DNA of 41,354 nucleotides from Elusimicrobiota bacterium (lineage in GTDB: Bacteria; Elusimicrobiota; Elusimicrobia; JACQPE01), in assembly GCA_016180815.1 (NCBI GenBank), contig JACPAN010000021.1, positions 1 to 41,354 on the forward strand, in the 5' to 3' direction. The notes under the pieces are model-generated. The model saw nothing but the letters and a program-made list of their open reading frames with translations, had not been told where the DNA came from and did no database searches. Below are positions 32,715-40,422 of this stretch, piece after piece. How positions within the stretch are numbered: position 1 is the first letter of the stretch; each line of letters opens with the position of its first letter. A program made the position numbers and the translations under genes.

Positions 32715-34157
32715 TCATTTGATCACGATGATTTTTTCGATTTTATTGAGCTTGGGGCCTTTGGCGTGAAGGTAGTAGAGCCCGCTGGCGACGGGGCGTC
32801 CGTCTTGCGTGTCGCCGCCCCAGAAATAAGTCGATGTGCCGATCGGCTGCTCTCCTTCGAAGAGCTCTTTGACCAAAGCGCCGTTGATGGTGTAAATTTT
32901 CAGGCTGACGCTCCCGGGATCGAAAGTTTTTACTTCAATTTTGGCCCGCCCTCCTTCGGCAGGCTTGAACAAATTGTCCGTCATGACGATTTCGCCTCCG
33001 GGCGTATCGATGCGAAATCCTCCCGACAGCGTGGCGCTGCGGCCGTCGGAATTCGTCAGCAGCACGTCCCAGTAACCCGGCATCTTCCCTGAGATATTGA
33101 GCGCGCCGGTGATGGTCATATCATTGGGCCGCGCCAGGGCCGTGGCCGTGATCGGTGTTTCTCCGGAGCGCCGCAGTTCAATCGCGATCGTTCCGGTCGA
33201 GAAGATTTCGCCGAAAAGGGTAAAGGCTTGATTGGCATTCGTATTGGTTCCTGACTGCGGGCTGACGGTCACGGGATCGGGAAACAGAGTCAACGCGGAC
33301 ATGACCACGGGATTGGTGGAGCCGCCGATAAACGCGTAATAAACGCGCCACCGGTAGTCCGAGACTTTCTGGAGCACGGGCGAGGTGAAGCCGACCGAGT
33401 TCGGTTCGGTCGACAGCCGCACGCCTGATTCCGCCGAAAAGTTTAATCCGTCGATGCTGATCCGGCTCAACAACCGGGTTTCAACCGTTGTCCCGGAACC
33501 GAGGTTGGTGTAGATGATGCGCGTCGGACCCAGCGTCAGGCGGGCCGTGTCGAAGCTGCCGAAGGGCGCGCTGATGATTCGCTCCGGAGCTGACCACGTG
33601 GCGCCTTCGTCCGTGGTGCCGGCCGCCCAAAGCTCGTAGTCCGTGATTTCATTGCCGCCGTCGGCATCTTGGAGGAAATAAAGCCTCCAGATGGCGCCGG
33701 CGCTTGAAATTCTGACGGCGCCGACGAATGCGGTTGCGGGATTGGCTTCCACGCGCACCCCAGGCTCTTTGACCCAATCAATGCCGTCGGTCGAGGTCGC
33801 GGAAAGGATGTGATAACCGCCCGTCGAACTGATCGCAGAGTACAGCATTCTGTAACCGGTGGTCAGCGGCAGTAAAGCGCAAGACGTGATCGAGCTTTGA
33901 TCGAGTTGGGCTGTTTGCGTGGAAATGCGAAAGCCCGGCTCCTCGCTCCAGGCCAAGCCGTCCGTGGACGTGGCCGAGTGCACGCGGACATGATCCCGGA
34001 CAAAGTAGAGCCTCAGGAGGCCGCCGGCTTCGATGATGTCGTGGGGTACGCCCGAAGACAAGCGGACGCCGTCGTCAGGCGTGAAATTCGGCGTTGCCTG
34101 AAGCGCCGGGGCCAGGGCGCATAATAAGCCGAACACCGGCCAAAAAAAAGCCTTCAT
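32715..34157 (-). CDS. Exported sialidase-like propeller protein with FlgD-like C-terminal sorting domain
   Basis: 480 residues. Signal peptide (WPVFGLLCALAPALQA/T), then about 300 residues of repeated blades resembling BNR/five-bladed glycosidase-like propellers (VHSATSTDGLAWSEEPG, ILSATSTDGIDWVKEPG, LLSRISIDGLNFSAESG), each with an S/T-x-DG-W motif. An Ig-like/IPT domain (PDPVTVSPQSGTNTNANQAF) follows, and the end is a FlgD-Ig/type A-like domain (LKIYTINGALVKELFEGE, GTSTYFWGGDTQDGRPVASG, KIEKIIVIK) like sorting domains of type IX or similar secretion. Probably surface-displayed; any catalytic site is unknown. Confidence 0.85.
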   Translation of the reverse strand: MKAFFWPVFGLLCALAPALQATPNFTPDDGVRLSSGVPHDIIEAGGLLRLYFVRDHVRVHSATSTDGLAWSEEPGFRISTQTAQLDQSSITSCALLPLTTGYRMLYSAISSTGGYHILSATSTDGIDWVKEPGVRVEANPATAFVGAVRISSAGAIWRLYFLQDADGGNEITDYELWAAGTTDEGATWSAPERIISAPFGSFDTARLTLGPTRIIYTNLGSGTTVETRLLSRISIDGLNFSAESGVRLSTEPNSVGFTSPVLQKVSDYRWRVYYAFIGGSTNPVVMSALTLFPDPVTVSPQSGTNTNANQAFTLFGEIFSTGTIAIELRRSGETPITATALARPNDMTITGALNISGKMPGYWDVLLTNSDGRSATLSGGFRIDTPGGEIVMTDNLFKPAEGGRAKIEVKTFDPGSVSLKIYTINGALVKELFEGEQPIGTSTYFWGGDTQDGRPVASGLYYLHAKGPKLNKIEKIIVIK

Positions 34158-34160
34158 GAG

Positions 34161-35021
34161 TTAAAACGGGCACAACTTACGGACGGTGCCCTCGACGACA
34201 AAAAGCGCGGAATCAGGAGCCGGATCGAACACGGAATAGATGCCGATGCCGTTGATGGCCTGGCTGAGGTAAGGCAGATAATTCAACAGGGCGTTTTCCG
34301 GAACGCGTGTCAGCGCGAAGCGTTTGAACATGAAGGCGCCTTTTTTCTTTTGCATGTTGTTCCAATATTTTTCGTAGGTCTGGTAATCGGGGGGAACGTA
34401 AAATTCTTTGCCGCTGCGCGGGTGCATGAAGGAAGCGCCGGCTTGCGGGCATTCAAAGCTTCCGTCTTTATTTTTTTTAAAAATTCCGGCCGCGGTGAGG
34501 CGTTCGAGTCCCTGGCGCGTTTTAGCCGGACCCAGGCCCAGCAGTTGAGCCAATTCATCCGCCTTCCAAGCCCTCCGGTCATTGGTCAGAGTCTCAAAAA
34601 CCCAATAATTGGCGGGCGACGCCCTGATTAGTTTGGACTGCTCCACGCTGAGATTGACCCGGCGCGTTTCATGGAGCGTTTTAATGGCCGCACCCAAGGG
34701 ATGTTTTTCCCGGCTTTCGGACGGGCGCACGAAGCTGGGGGCGATCAAGAATCGGAATGTCTCCTCGCCCCAGGACGACTTCAAATAAGCCAGAAGAAAT
34801 TGCCTCAGTTTGTTTTCCTCTTGACCCAGCAACAGCAGCCTGGCGACGATGGCGAGGCCTTTGGGCCTGGGCAGCGACGTCCCGCGTTCGAAGTTTTTGT
34901 ACTGCGAATAGCCGAACCCGAAAATTTTTGAGGCGCCGTTTTTGTGATAGAAGGCGTAGCCTGATAGGTAGCCGGCCTCCCGCCGGAATTGAATCAGCGC
35001 GTTCGCAAAATCTTTGGTCAT
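34161..35021 (-). CDS. TIGR02147-like two-domain transcriptional regulator
   Basis: 286 residues from ATG 35021 (a TTG at 35054 lies inside the promoter spacer and is unlikely). The N-terminal ~65 residues are an XRE-like helix-turn-helix (IQFRREAGYLSGYAFYH, FGYSQYKNFERGTSLPRPKG). A winged-helix segment follows near the centre (WKADELAQLLGLGPAKTRQG, LERLTAAGIFKKNKDGSF), the pattern of the DUF4423/TIGR02147 family known from Fibrobacter, Bdellovibrio and relatives. First gene of an operon with the exported propeller, PorV-like and small membrane proteins (3-base gap), so it probably controls their expression. Two direct repeats lie at its own promoter. Confidence 0.75.
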   Translation of the reverse strand: MTKDFANALIQFRREAGYLSGYAFYHKNGASKIFGFGYSQYKNFERGTSLPRPKGLAIVARLLLLGQEENKLRQFLLAYLKSSWGEETFRFLIAPSFVRPSESREKHPLGAAIKTLHETRRVNLSVEQSKLIRASPANYWVFETLTNDRRAWKADELAQLLGLGPAKTRQGLERLTAAGIFKKNKDGSFECPQAGASFMHPRSGKEFYVPPDYQTYEKYWNNMQKKKGAFMFKRFALTRVPENALLNYLPYLSQAINGIGIYSVFDPAPDSALFVVEGTVRKLCPF

Positions 35022-35030
35022 CTCTTTACA

Positions 35031-35059
35031 TATATAGCTCCTATTGTTAGGCAAATCAA
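35031..35059 (-). promoter_or_regulatory. Promoter of the regulator-envelope operon
   Basis: TTGATT (35054-35059) and TATATA (35031-35036) are 17 bases apart on the minus strand; the ATG at 35021 lies 9 bases further, leaving almost no leader. Confidence 0.6.
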
Positions 35060-35086
35060 GATTGACTTAGTTTGCCATTGCTAGGC
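35041..35086. repeat. Two direct repeats CYATTGYTAGGC, putative operator
   Basis: CTATTGTTAGGC (35041-35052) lies in the promoter spacer and CCATTGCTAGGC (35075-35086) upstream of the -35. Their start-to-start distance is 34 bases, about three helical turns, so bound dimers would sit on the same face. Autoregulation by the adjacent regulator is the obvious inference. Confidence 0.5.
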
Positions 35087-35096
35087 GAATCAGGCG

Positions 35097-35134
35097 TCCT
35101 GAGGCTAAAGACTAAGGGCCCAAGGTCTAAAGTC
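35097..35134. repeat. Palindromic intergenic element C
   Basis: An imperfect palindrome centred on GGGCCC: AGAC-TAA-GGGCCC-AAG-GTCT, with CTAAAG and TAAAGTC flanks. The words resemble those of elements at 17089-17129 and 24900-24943. It lies between the divergent regulator gene and the small exported-protein cluster. Confidence 0.4.
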
Positions 35135-35220
35135 AGGCGACGTTATGGCGGATTGCTCAGATAATAAGAATGTGATGAGGCAGTCGCGATTCGATTGCTT
35201 TCGGCGTTTTTATCATCCCG

Positions 35221-35331
35221 TTGACGTTGTTTGCTTTGGGAGAGCTTCGGTATTTAAACCGCATTGAAAAATCGGTGATTAGGGAAATCGAGGACGAAAT
35301 CAATCGATCTAATGAAAAAAAAGGAGATTAA
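35221..35331 (+). CDS. Possible small membrane protein or gene remnant
   Basis: A short open frame from TTG 35221 to TAA 35329-35331 gives 36 residues. The frame stays open upstream to a TGA at 35176, and the residues IAFGVFIIPLTLFALGE form a transmembrane-like helix followed by a charged tail (IEKSVIREIEDEINRS). The stop overlaps the ribosome site of the next gene (AAGGAG). No good start with a ribosome site is visible, so it may be the end of a lost gene. Confidence 0.3.
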   Translation: MTLFALGELRYLNRIEKSVIREIEDEINRSNEKKGD

Positions 35332-35335
35332 AAAT

Positions 35336-35911
35336 ATGAAAAACAGACACTTGGCGATCGCCGCAATCGCTCTTATGGCGGGCGTCGCGCCTTGTTGGGC
35401 GGATGATTCGTCGGATCAAACGGCAGCCGAGGCAGGGGCGCCTTTCGAGGAAGGCGGGTCCGGCAAGGGTCGGCGCGTGGTAACGCAGCAATTCCAGGTT
35501 GATCCTCCGGAAGCAGAGGAGGAATCTGATTGGCCCGCGCAGCAGGATCAATTGACGATGCTGGAAGCCCAGCAGCAAGCGCTTGACGCCCGGCGGCTTC
35601 AATTAGCCGGCAAGATGGAATCAGCGTCCGACAATAAAGAAATTTATGACGGCCTCAAATACGCTTCACTTGCGGGCGGCGCGGGTTTAGCGGTCGGCGG
35701 CTGGATCGCCATGATGGCCGGAGCGGGAACGGCAGGCGGCGTTCTTTTCGGCGTCGGCATTGTTATCGCGCTCGGTTTCTTGCTCTTTGACTATCTATCC
35801 AAGCAGGAGAGAAAAGAAGAAACAAGCGCCATCGGCGAACACAATCGTGTTGTTGAGCGCATGAACGAAAATACCGATCAAATGCAATATCCCCAGCAGG
35901 AGAGTCAGTGA
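35336..35911 (+). CDS. Small exported protein with a Gly-rich double membrane helix, family 1
   Basis: 191 residues from ATG 35336 behind AAGGAG (a frame from 35312 lacks a ribosome site). Signal peptide (HLAIAAIALMAGVAPCWA/D), an acidic stretch with QTAAEAGAPFEEGGSG, a helical region (QLTMLEAQQQALDARRL), two adjacent Gly/Ala-rich transmembrane helices (LAVGGWIAMMAGAGTAGG, VLFGVGIVIALGFLLF) and a charged tail. The AAEAGAxFxEG segment recurs in the protein at 40423 and the overall layout in that at 39215. Function unknown; glycine-zipper pore or anchor is only a thought. Confidence 0.75.
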   Translation: MKNRHLAIAAIALMAGVAPCWADDSSDQTAAEAGAPFEEGGSGKGRRVVTQQFQVDPPEAEEESDWPAQQDQLTMLEAQQQALDARRLQLAGKMESASDNKEIYDGLKYASLAGGAGLAVGGWIAMMAGAGTAGGVLFGVGIVIALGFLLFDYLSKQERKEETSAIGEHNRVVERMNENTDQMQYPQQESQ

Positions 35912-35960
35912 GGCGAGGGTGGCCCCGCGTTCATTCTGCATCTAAACTATAAAGGTAATC

Positions 35961-36740
35961 ATGATCAGGAAACGGTCGGCATTCGCATGGATGGCTCTGC
36001 TTGTGTTGATGCTGCCAATTTCGTCGTGGGCACAGCCGAGGTCAAAATCAAAAGCCAAAACTTTGACGGCGGAGGATATCGACGCCAATATCGAGGCTGC
36101 CCGGCGCGAACGGGGGGAACGAAAGGCTCAGCAGGCGGACGCTTTATTCAATTGTTTGGTCAAAAAATATTGGCCGGATCACGAAGAACATACTCAATGC
36201 GGCCCTTGCGGGGACCGGGAGGGTTGCAGCGAAGTGTTGGGCGATGAATGGTATGACGACAATAACCGCATTCGGGATTTGCTGTTGGATCGAGATGTGT
36301 CCGAGCATTATGTCGCGAGCGCCATTCACCGGTATGTCCATTTGGCCAGCTTGGGCCGCTATGGGGCGACGACTTTTTTAAGAACGGTGGAAGACGCAGC
36401 CCGTGAGCGCCATTCCGCCGTGATCCGCCGCAACGCGGCCGCGGTCATGATTAATTACATGAAGTTCGTCCGTCCTAAAAAAGAGAACAGTGATGATCCT
36501 GATTTCTGGCCGGCCATGACCGCGGTTCACGCCATGCACGGGCTTTATGACGACAACCCGAATGACGGCGATTTAAGGGATATGATCCGCACGTCCATCG
36601 CGGACCGGGCGGCCAATGAGGAACATTCCCGGCTGTATCAGTCCTGCATGAGTTTTCTTTGCAGCAGGTTTCGCAGCGTTGTTGCCATCGTCAACGAGGA
36701 GCGGGAGAATAAAGACCTCGACGTCGAGCCCTGCCGTTAG
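35961..36740 (+). CDS. Exported helical protein of unknown function
   Basis: 259 residues. Signal peptide (FAWMALLVLMLPISSWA/Q), a basic linker, then a mostly helical domain. Four cysteines cluster at QCGPCGDREGCSE, with further ones at CMSFLC and at the end, which suggests disulfides or a metal site. Segments such as YVASAIHRYVHLASLGRYG and RRNAAAVMINYMKFV resemble HEAT-like helices. No family recognised. It lies 49 bases after the small exported protein on the same strand. Confidence 0.75.
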   Translation: MIRKRSAFAWMALLVLMLPISSWAQPRSKSKAKTLTAEDIDANIEAARRERGERKAQQADALFNCLVKKYWPDHEEHTQCGPCGDREGCSEVLGDEWYDDNNRIRDLLLDRDVSEHYVASAIHRYVHLASLGRYGATTFLRTVEDAARERHSAVIRRNAAAVMINYMKFVRPKKENSDDPDFWPAMTAVHAMHGLYDDNPNDGDLRDMIRTSIADRAANEEHSRLYQSCMSFLCSRFRSVVAIVNEERENKDLDVEPCR

Positions 36741-36775
36741 CCCGACAAGCGGGGTATATCAAGCGCTGCGAGCGC

Positions 36776-37966
36776 TTACGAGACCTGCCACCAAGTCCTT
36801 GTCCGAACACCTTCTCGCAGAGCGGATTCTTCCCCGCCATAGACCAGCACGCAGTCCGCGCGTACTCCTTTGAGTCCAGAAAAATATTTAAGACCCTTGA
36901 AGTAGTCGGAAGATATGGTCTGGCCGGCCTTAATTTCGATCGCGGTGAGCCTGGTCCCGAGATCCAAAAGCACATCGACCTCATGCCCCGTCCGATCGCG
37001 CCAGTAGTAAAGCGCAGCGCGCTCGCCGCGATGACTAAAGGCCTTCAGCATCTCCGATACCACGAAGGTTTCATAGATACTTCCATACAATGGATGTCCG
37101 ACGAGATCTTTGGCGCTTCTGATTTTCAATAGGTGGCACATCAGGCCGGTATCAATGAAATATAGCTTAGGACTCTTCATAATGCGTTTGGAGAAATTAT
37201 TATGGTAAGGCTGAAGGAAATGGACTATAGAGCTAGCCTCTAAGACTGATAGCCACTGCCGGGCCGTAGGGTGCGTGATACCGCAGTCCGATGCCAGCGC
37301 TGAGAAGTTAAGTATCTGCCCGGACCTGCCGGCGCAGAGCTGGACGAACCGCTGGAAATTCATCAGGTCACCAATTCGCAAGACTTCACGAACATCGCGC
37401 TCCACATAAGCCGAGGTATAGGATTCCAAGAAATCCGGCGCGTTAAGTTTGTGGTCATGAATTCTTGGATAGAGCCCTTGAAAAAGGATTTCGTTCAATT
37501 TTAGGGCATGCGGCCGGTCCTTGCGGGCTGCTCCGTGATAATTCCGTGGATTTTGCGGGACGTTGCGGGAAAGCTCCGATAAGCTAAACGGCAACAATCT
37601 CAAATACGCCGCCCGTCCGGCCAGCGACTGGCTGACCTTAGCGAGCAGGTTAAATTGCTGTGAGCCGGTTAGGATGAGCGACCGTGAACCGTCCTCATCC
37701 ACAGCCGTCTGAATATAGGAAAGCAAATCCGGGTCTTTTTGAGCTTCATCGATGATAACTCTGTTGCCGTATTGGGCCAGGAATCCCCTGGGATCGCGAA
37801 CGGCAAAGTCCCGATTGTCGAGATTCTCCAGAGAGACATACGCATATCCTGGAAATACCATTTTCGCCAATGTGGTCTTGCCTGATTGGCGCGGTCCGGT
37901 CAGGACGACGACCGGAAACTGCTTGGCTATAGATGCCAGCTTGGGCGCAATGGTTCTACGGAGCAT
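36776..37966 (-). CDS. AAA+ ATPase with C-terminal DUF4143 (AAA_14 family)
   Basis: 396 residues from ATG 37966; a frame extending to 38110 reads through the palindromic promoter and is rejected. Walker A VLTGPRQSGKTTLAK, Walker B RVIIDEAQKDPDLL, sensor LILTGSQQFNLL. The C-terminal half has the DUF4143 pattern with LYFIDTGLMCHLL and YYWRDRTGHEVDVLL ... IEIKAG, a PD-(D/E)xK nuclease-like core. The family is patchily spread and often horizontally transferred, with unknown function. It is on the opposite strand to the flanking exported genes and looks like a solo insert. Its promoter overlaps a long palindrome. Confidence 0.92.
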   Translation of the reverse strand: MLRRTIAPKLASIAKQFPVVVLTGPRQSGKTTLAKMVFPGYAYVSLENLDNRDFAVRDPRGFLAQYGNRVIIDEAQKDPDLLSYIQTAVDEDGSRSLILTGSQQFNLLAKVSQSLAGRAAYLRLLPFSLSELSRNVPQNPRNYHGAARKDRPHALKLNEILFQGLYPRIHDHKLNAPDFLESYTSAYVERDVREVLRIGDLMNFQRFVQLCAGRSGQILNFSALASDCGITHPTARQWLSVLEASSIVHFLQPYHNNFSKRIMKSPKLYFIDTGLMCHLLKIRSAKDLVGHPLYGSIYETFVVSEMLKAFSHRGERAALYYWRDRTGHEVDVLLDLGTRLTAIEIKAGQTISSDYFKGLKYFSGLKGVRADCVLVYGGEESALREGVRTRTWWQVS

Positions 37967-37973
37967 GTGCAAG

Positions 37974-38002
37974 AGTGTACCAGCAAAATTGTTATTTGTC
38001 AA
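37974..38002 (-). promoter_or_regulatory. Promoter of the DUF4143 ATPase
   Basis: A perfect TTGACA (37997-38002 on the minus strand) and TACACT (37974-37979) are exactly 17 bases apart, and the ATG at 37966 follows 7 bases later, so the transcript should be leaderless. The -35 lies within one arm of the palindrome. Confidence 0.75.
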
Positions 38003-38040
38003 ATTGAAAATTATATTTTCAATTTGACAAATAACAATTT
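37986..38040. repeat. Perfect 26-base-arm palindrome at the ATPase promoter
   Basis: Arms at 37986-38011 and 38015-38040 are exact reverse complements with a TAT spacer; each contains TTTGTCAAATTG or its complement. AT-rich compared with the surroundings. A protein binding it would cover the -35. Candidate autoregulatory operator, or an end/regulatory site of a mobile unit. Confidence 0.85.
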
Positions 38041-38075
38041 CTTCGGGGGCTTGTTTGATTTTCCAAAGCCTGCCG

Positions 38076-38098
38076 TTAGGCCAATTCAATTGGCCTAA
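38076..38098. repeat. Perfect palindrome with 11-base arms
   Basis: TTAGGCCAATT-C-AATTGGCCTAA, 111 bases before the FGE-like gene. There is no following U-run. The TTAGGCC/GGCCTAA words overlap those of element B at 24900-24943. Confidence 0.7.
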
Positions 38099-38208
38099 AC
38101 CCAAACCCATCGGGCAATTTCCTGTCCAGAGACTTTTTTCCTGTTGGACCCTAGGGGGTTTTTGATGCAGTTTTCATAATAAGTGAGGAATTTCAACAAG
38201 GGTTCAAA

Positions 38209-39192
38209 ATGACCAGAAGACTGACGGCATTCTTTATCGTTTTTATGGGGTTGGCCAGCATGGGGTTTACGTCTAGCTCTGATCAGGTGGCAGGAGACGT
38301 CCGGGGCTTATTCCAACAGCCGGGAAACAGCGGCTCAATGCCGGTTATTTTCGTCACTCAAATAACAGGCGGCCCCGACGTCTTAAAACCCACGGATGCT
38401 CTGGATGAGACAAAAGTGGGTGTTGCCGCTAAATTCATCCCCATCCCAGCCGGTGAATTTAAGATGGGCAGTCCAACTGACGAGATAGGCCGGGACAATA
38501 ACGAAACCCAGCACCCGGTTAAACTCACCAAAGCTTTTGAGATTCAAGCCACCGAAGTCACCCAGCTTCAGTACTTCCTGGTCATGGGCAGTACCCCCTC
38601 TCACTTCAGGAAGCAAGAGAACTGCGATGACGGGTCCTACAAGATATTTTTTGGATTTAGCCTCTGCGCCAATCACCCCGTAGAAAGAGTTTCTTGGTAT
38701 CAAGCCCAGGAGTTCATTAATGAGCTCAATAGAATCCAAAATAAATACACGTATCGCCTCCCCTCTGAAGCCGAATGGGAATACGCGGCCCGGGCCAATA
38801 GGCGTTCAAGTTTCCCGTACTCTTTCGGATTTAATTATACCGATGAGCTTGATCATTATGGCTGGCACTGGGGCAACTCCAAGAAAAGAACCCATGCTAT
38901 GGCCACTGGAAAACCCAGCTTTTGGGATGGTGATTCTTCCAAGCCTCTCTTTGATATGCACGGCAATGTCTGGGAATGGACCCAGGATGTCTACGATAAG
39001 GACTATGGATCAAAAGATTTAAAAGTTTTGGCTATTGACCCCACTGGTCGCGCTGCAGGCTGGTTCCGGGTTCTGCGGGGCGGTTCCTGGCATAGCAACG
39101 CCAGTGACCTGCGCTCCGCCAGGCGCACCGGCGACCCTGGCCATCATCTCTATCCCGATGTGGGGTTCCGCCTTGCGAGGACCCTACGTTAA
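38209..39192 (+). CDS. Exported FGE-sulfatase/C-type-lectin-fold protein, possible diversity-generating-retroelement target
   Basis: 327 residues. N-terminal export signal (AFFIVFMGLASMGF), a linker, then a formylglycine-generating-enzyme-like domain: FIPIPAGEFKMGSP, TEVTQLQYFLVMG, NHPVERVSWYQAQEF, YRLPSEAEWEYAAR, MHGNVWEWTQD and RVLRGGSWHS. The catalytic Cys expected soon after GGSW is Leu (SNASDLRSARR), so enzyme activity is unlikely. The C-terminal end (GGSW ... VGFRLAR) is the position where C-type-lectin-fold targets of diversity-generating retroelements are mutated, and nearly all surface residues here use NNC or NNT codons. No reverse transcriptase or template repeat is in the window. 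Confidence 0.88.
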   Translation: MTRRLTAFFIVFMGLASMGFTSSSDQVAGDVRGLFQQPGNSGSMPVIFVTQITGGPDVLKPTDALDETKVGVAAKFIPIPAGEFKMGSPTDEIGRDNNETQHPVKLTKAFEIQATEVTQLQYFLVMGSTPSHFRKQENCDDGSYKIFFGFSLCANHPVERVSWYQAQEFINELNRIQNKYTYRLPSEAEWEYAARANRRSSFPYSFGFNYTDELDHYGWHWGNSKKRTHAMATGKPSFWDGDSSKPLFDMHGNVWEWTQDVYDKDYGSKDLKVLAIDPTGRAAGWFRVLRGGSWHSNASDLRSARRTGDPGHHLYPDVGFRLARTLR

Positions 39193-39214
39193 TTTTTCGT
39201 CAGGAGGTATGATC

Positions 39215-39772
39215 ATGCGTTTATTTTTATTTTTGAGCGCAGGGTTGTTTATCGGAAGTATTTCCTGGGCCAAGGACAAAGAAGAGTTTGAAGAGCCCGC
39301 GCAATTGCAGGCGACTTTTGACGGCGCGCCCGTGCAGTCGGCTGACCCGGTTGCTGTGCAGCCGTCGGGCATGGATCCGATGCGCCGCAGCGAGCTCCAG
39401 TATCAATTGGAGGACCGCGTTGAATTGGGCATTCGTTTGGATCAGCAGCGCAGGATGTACCTGAATCAATCGTCCAAGGAGCGCATAGCCGCCGGCGGTC
39501 TTAAAGCAGCATCCTTGGTATTGGGGGTGGTGGGCGGTTTCTTCGTATTGGGCGGCGCCGCCGCAGCCATTACCGGAGCCTGGGGAGCAACCGCTGCGCT
39601 TTGCTTAGCAGGCGCGGGACTTTTGGGCATTGCTTTTTTGTTGTTGTATTTTTCGGGCAAAGCCAAGGATGAGTCCGCTGAAAAAGCGAATCTTTACGAA
39701 CAGGCCGAATATGAATACCAAACCAATGAACAGCAAAAAGATGAAATCCGCAATGAACTGTTGGCGGATTAA
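39215..39772 (+). CDS. Small exported protein with a Gly/Ala-rich double membrane helix, family 2
   Basis: 185 residues from ATG 39215, 7 bases after AGGAGG (ATG 39209 would be too close). Signal peptide (LFLFLSAGLFIGSISWA/K), an acidic region with QLQATFDGAPVQ, a helical stretch (ELGIRLDQQRRMYLNQSSKE), two Gly/Ala-rich transmembrane helices (AASLVLGVVGGFFVLGG, LCLAGAGLLGIAFLLLYF) and a charged Glu/Gln-rich tail. Same layout as the protein at 35336, probably a diverged paralogue. It lies 22 bases after the FGE-like gene and is likely co-transcribed. Confidence 0.78.
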   Translation: MRLFLFLSAGLFIGSISWAKDKEEFEEPAQLQATFDGAPVQSADPVAVQPSGMDPMRRSELQYQLEDRVELGIRLDQQRRMYLNQSSKERIAAGGLKAASLVLGVVGGFFVLGGAAAAITGAWGATAALCLAGAGLLGIAFLLLYFSGKAKDESAEKANLYEQAEYEYQTNEQQKDEIRNELLAD

Positions 39773-39796
39773 GGGGTTCAAGAGGAGAAAACGAGA

Positions 39797-40411
39797 ATGA
39801 TAAAAATCGCAGCGTTATTGTTGGGGTTGAGCCACGCCGCTTTACCTGGGGCCTCCGGTTCCGCCGAGGCGCCGGTTGAATTTTCGGTCCTGGACAAACC
39901 GATGGGCCTTTCGCGCCAAGAGCTTGATCAGGTATTCGCCAGGGTCAGGGAAGCGCAGCAAGACAACGCGTTCAGGGAATATAAAAGAGTCCCTTTGAGA
40001 TTGGCGAGCGCGGATTTAAGCAATACCGGCGTCATTCATGCCGGCCATATCGCACACCGGGCACCCGATGGAACGCCCGGAGCGCATCTGATCGTCACCG
40101 CCTCTCAGCCTTATTCCCGCGTCAGCATGGTCAAGGCGGCTTTAAAAATGGGGTTCAGCAACAATGCGCCCAAGGCCATGAAACAAGCCCTTTTCGGCCC
40201 GAGGCCCGAGAATCTATTGAATTTCGCGGTTTCCAATGAGGGGAAGACAGCGGTTTATTTTACCGGCACGGTGAGCTCGAATCGTTTTTCTGGCGCCAAG
40301 TGGCTTAAGCCTGTTTGGCCGCCTTTGAGCGTCGATTTTTGCCGGGACGCCGCAGCCTCGGTTCTGCGCCATTTGCGCAAAATCGCCGTTCGGACGGCGT
40401 CAAGAATTTAG
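39797..40411 (+). CDS. Exported hypothetical protein
   Basis: 204 residues. Signal peptide (IAALLLGLSHAALPGASG), then a mixed alpha/beta domain with HAGHIAHRAPDGTPG, HLIVTASQPYSRV and KTAVYFTGTVSS segments. One cysteine near the end (DFCRD). No family recognised. An AAGAGGAG-type ribosome site and short gaps on both sides place it in the same operon as its neighbours. Confidence 0.72.
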   Translation: MIKIAALLLGLSHAALPGASGSAEAPVEFSVLDKPMGLSRQELDQVFARVREAQQDNAFREYKRVPLRLASADLSNTGVIHAGHIAHRAPDGTPGAHLIVTASQPYSRVSMVKAALKMGFSNNAPKAMKQALFGPRPENLLNFAVSNEGKTAVYFTGTVSSNRFSGAKWLKPVWPPLSVDFCRDAAASVLRHLRKIAVRTASRI

Positions 40412-40422
40412 GAGGTTGAGAG

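Noticed and set aside
38041-38110. Longer N-terminus for the DUF4143 ATPase
   Set aside because: These codons run through the palindrome and the promoter; homologues begin with the MLRRTIAPKL-like sequence at 37966.
38209-39192. Functional formylglycine-generating enzyme
   Set aside because: The catalytic Cys after GGSW is Leu, and no sulfatase is nearby.
39035-39208. 5' extension of the small exported protein gene into the FGE-like gene
   Set aside because: It overlaps the end of the FGE-like gene; the AGGAGG site and signal peptide support a start at 39215.
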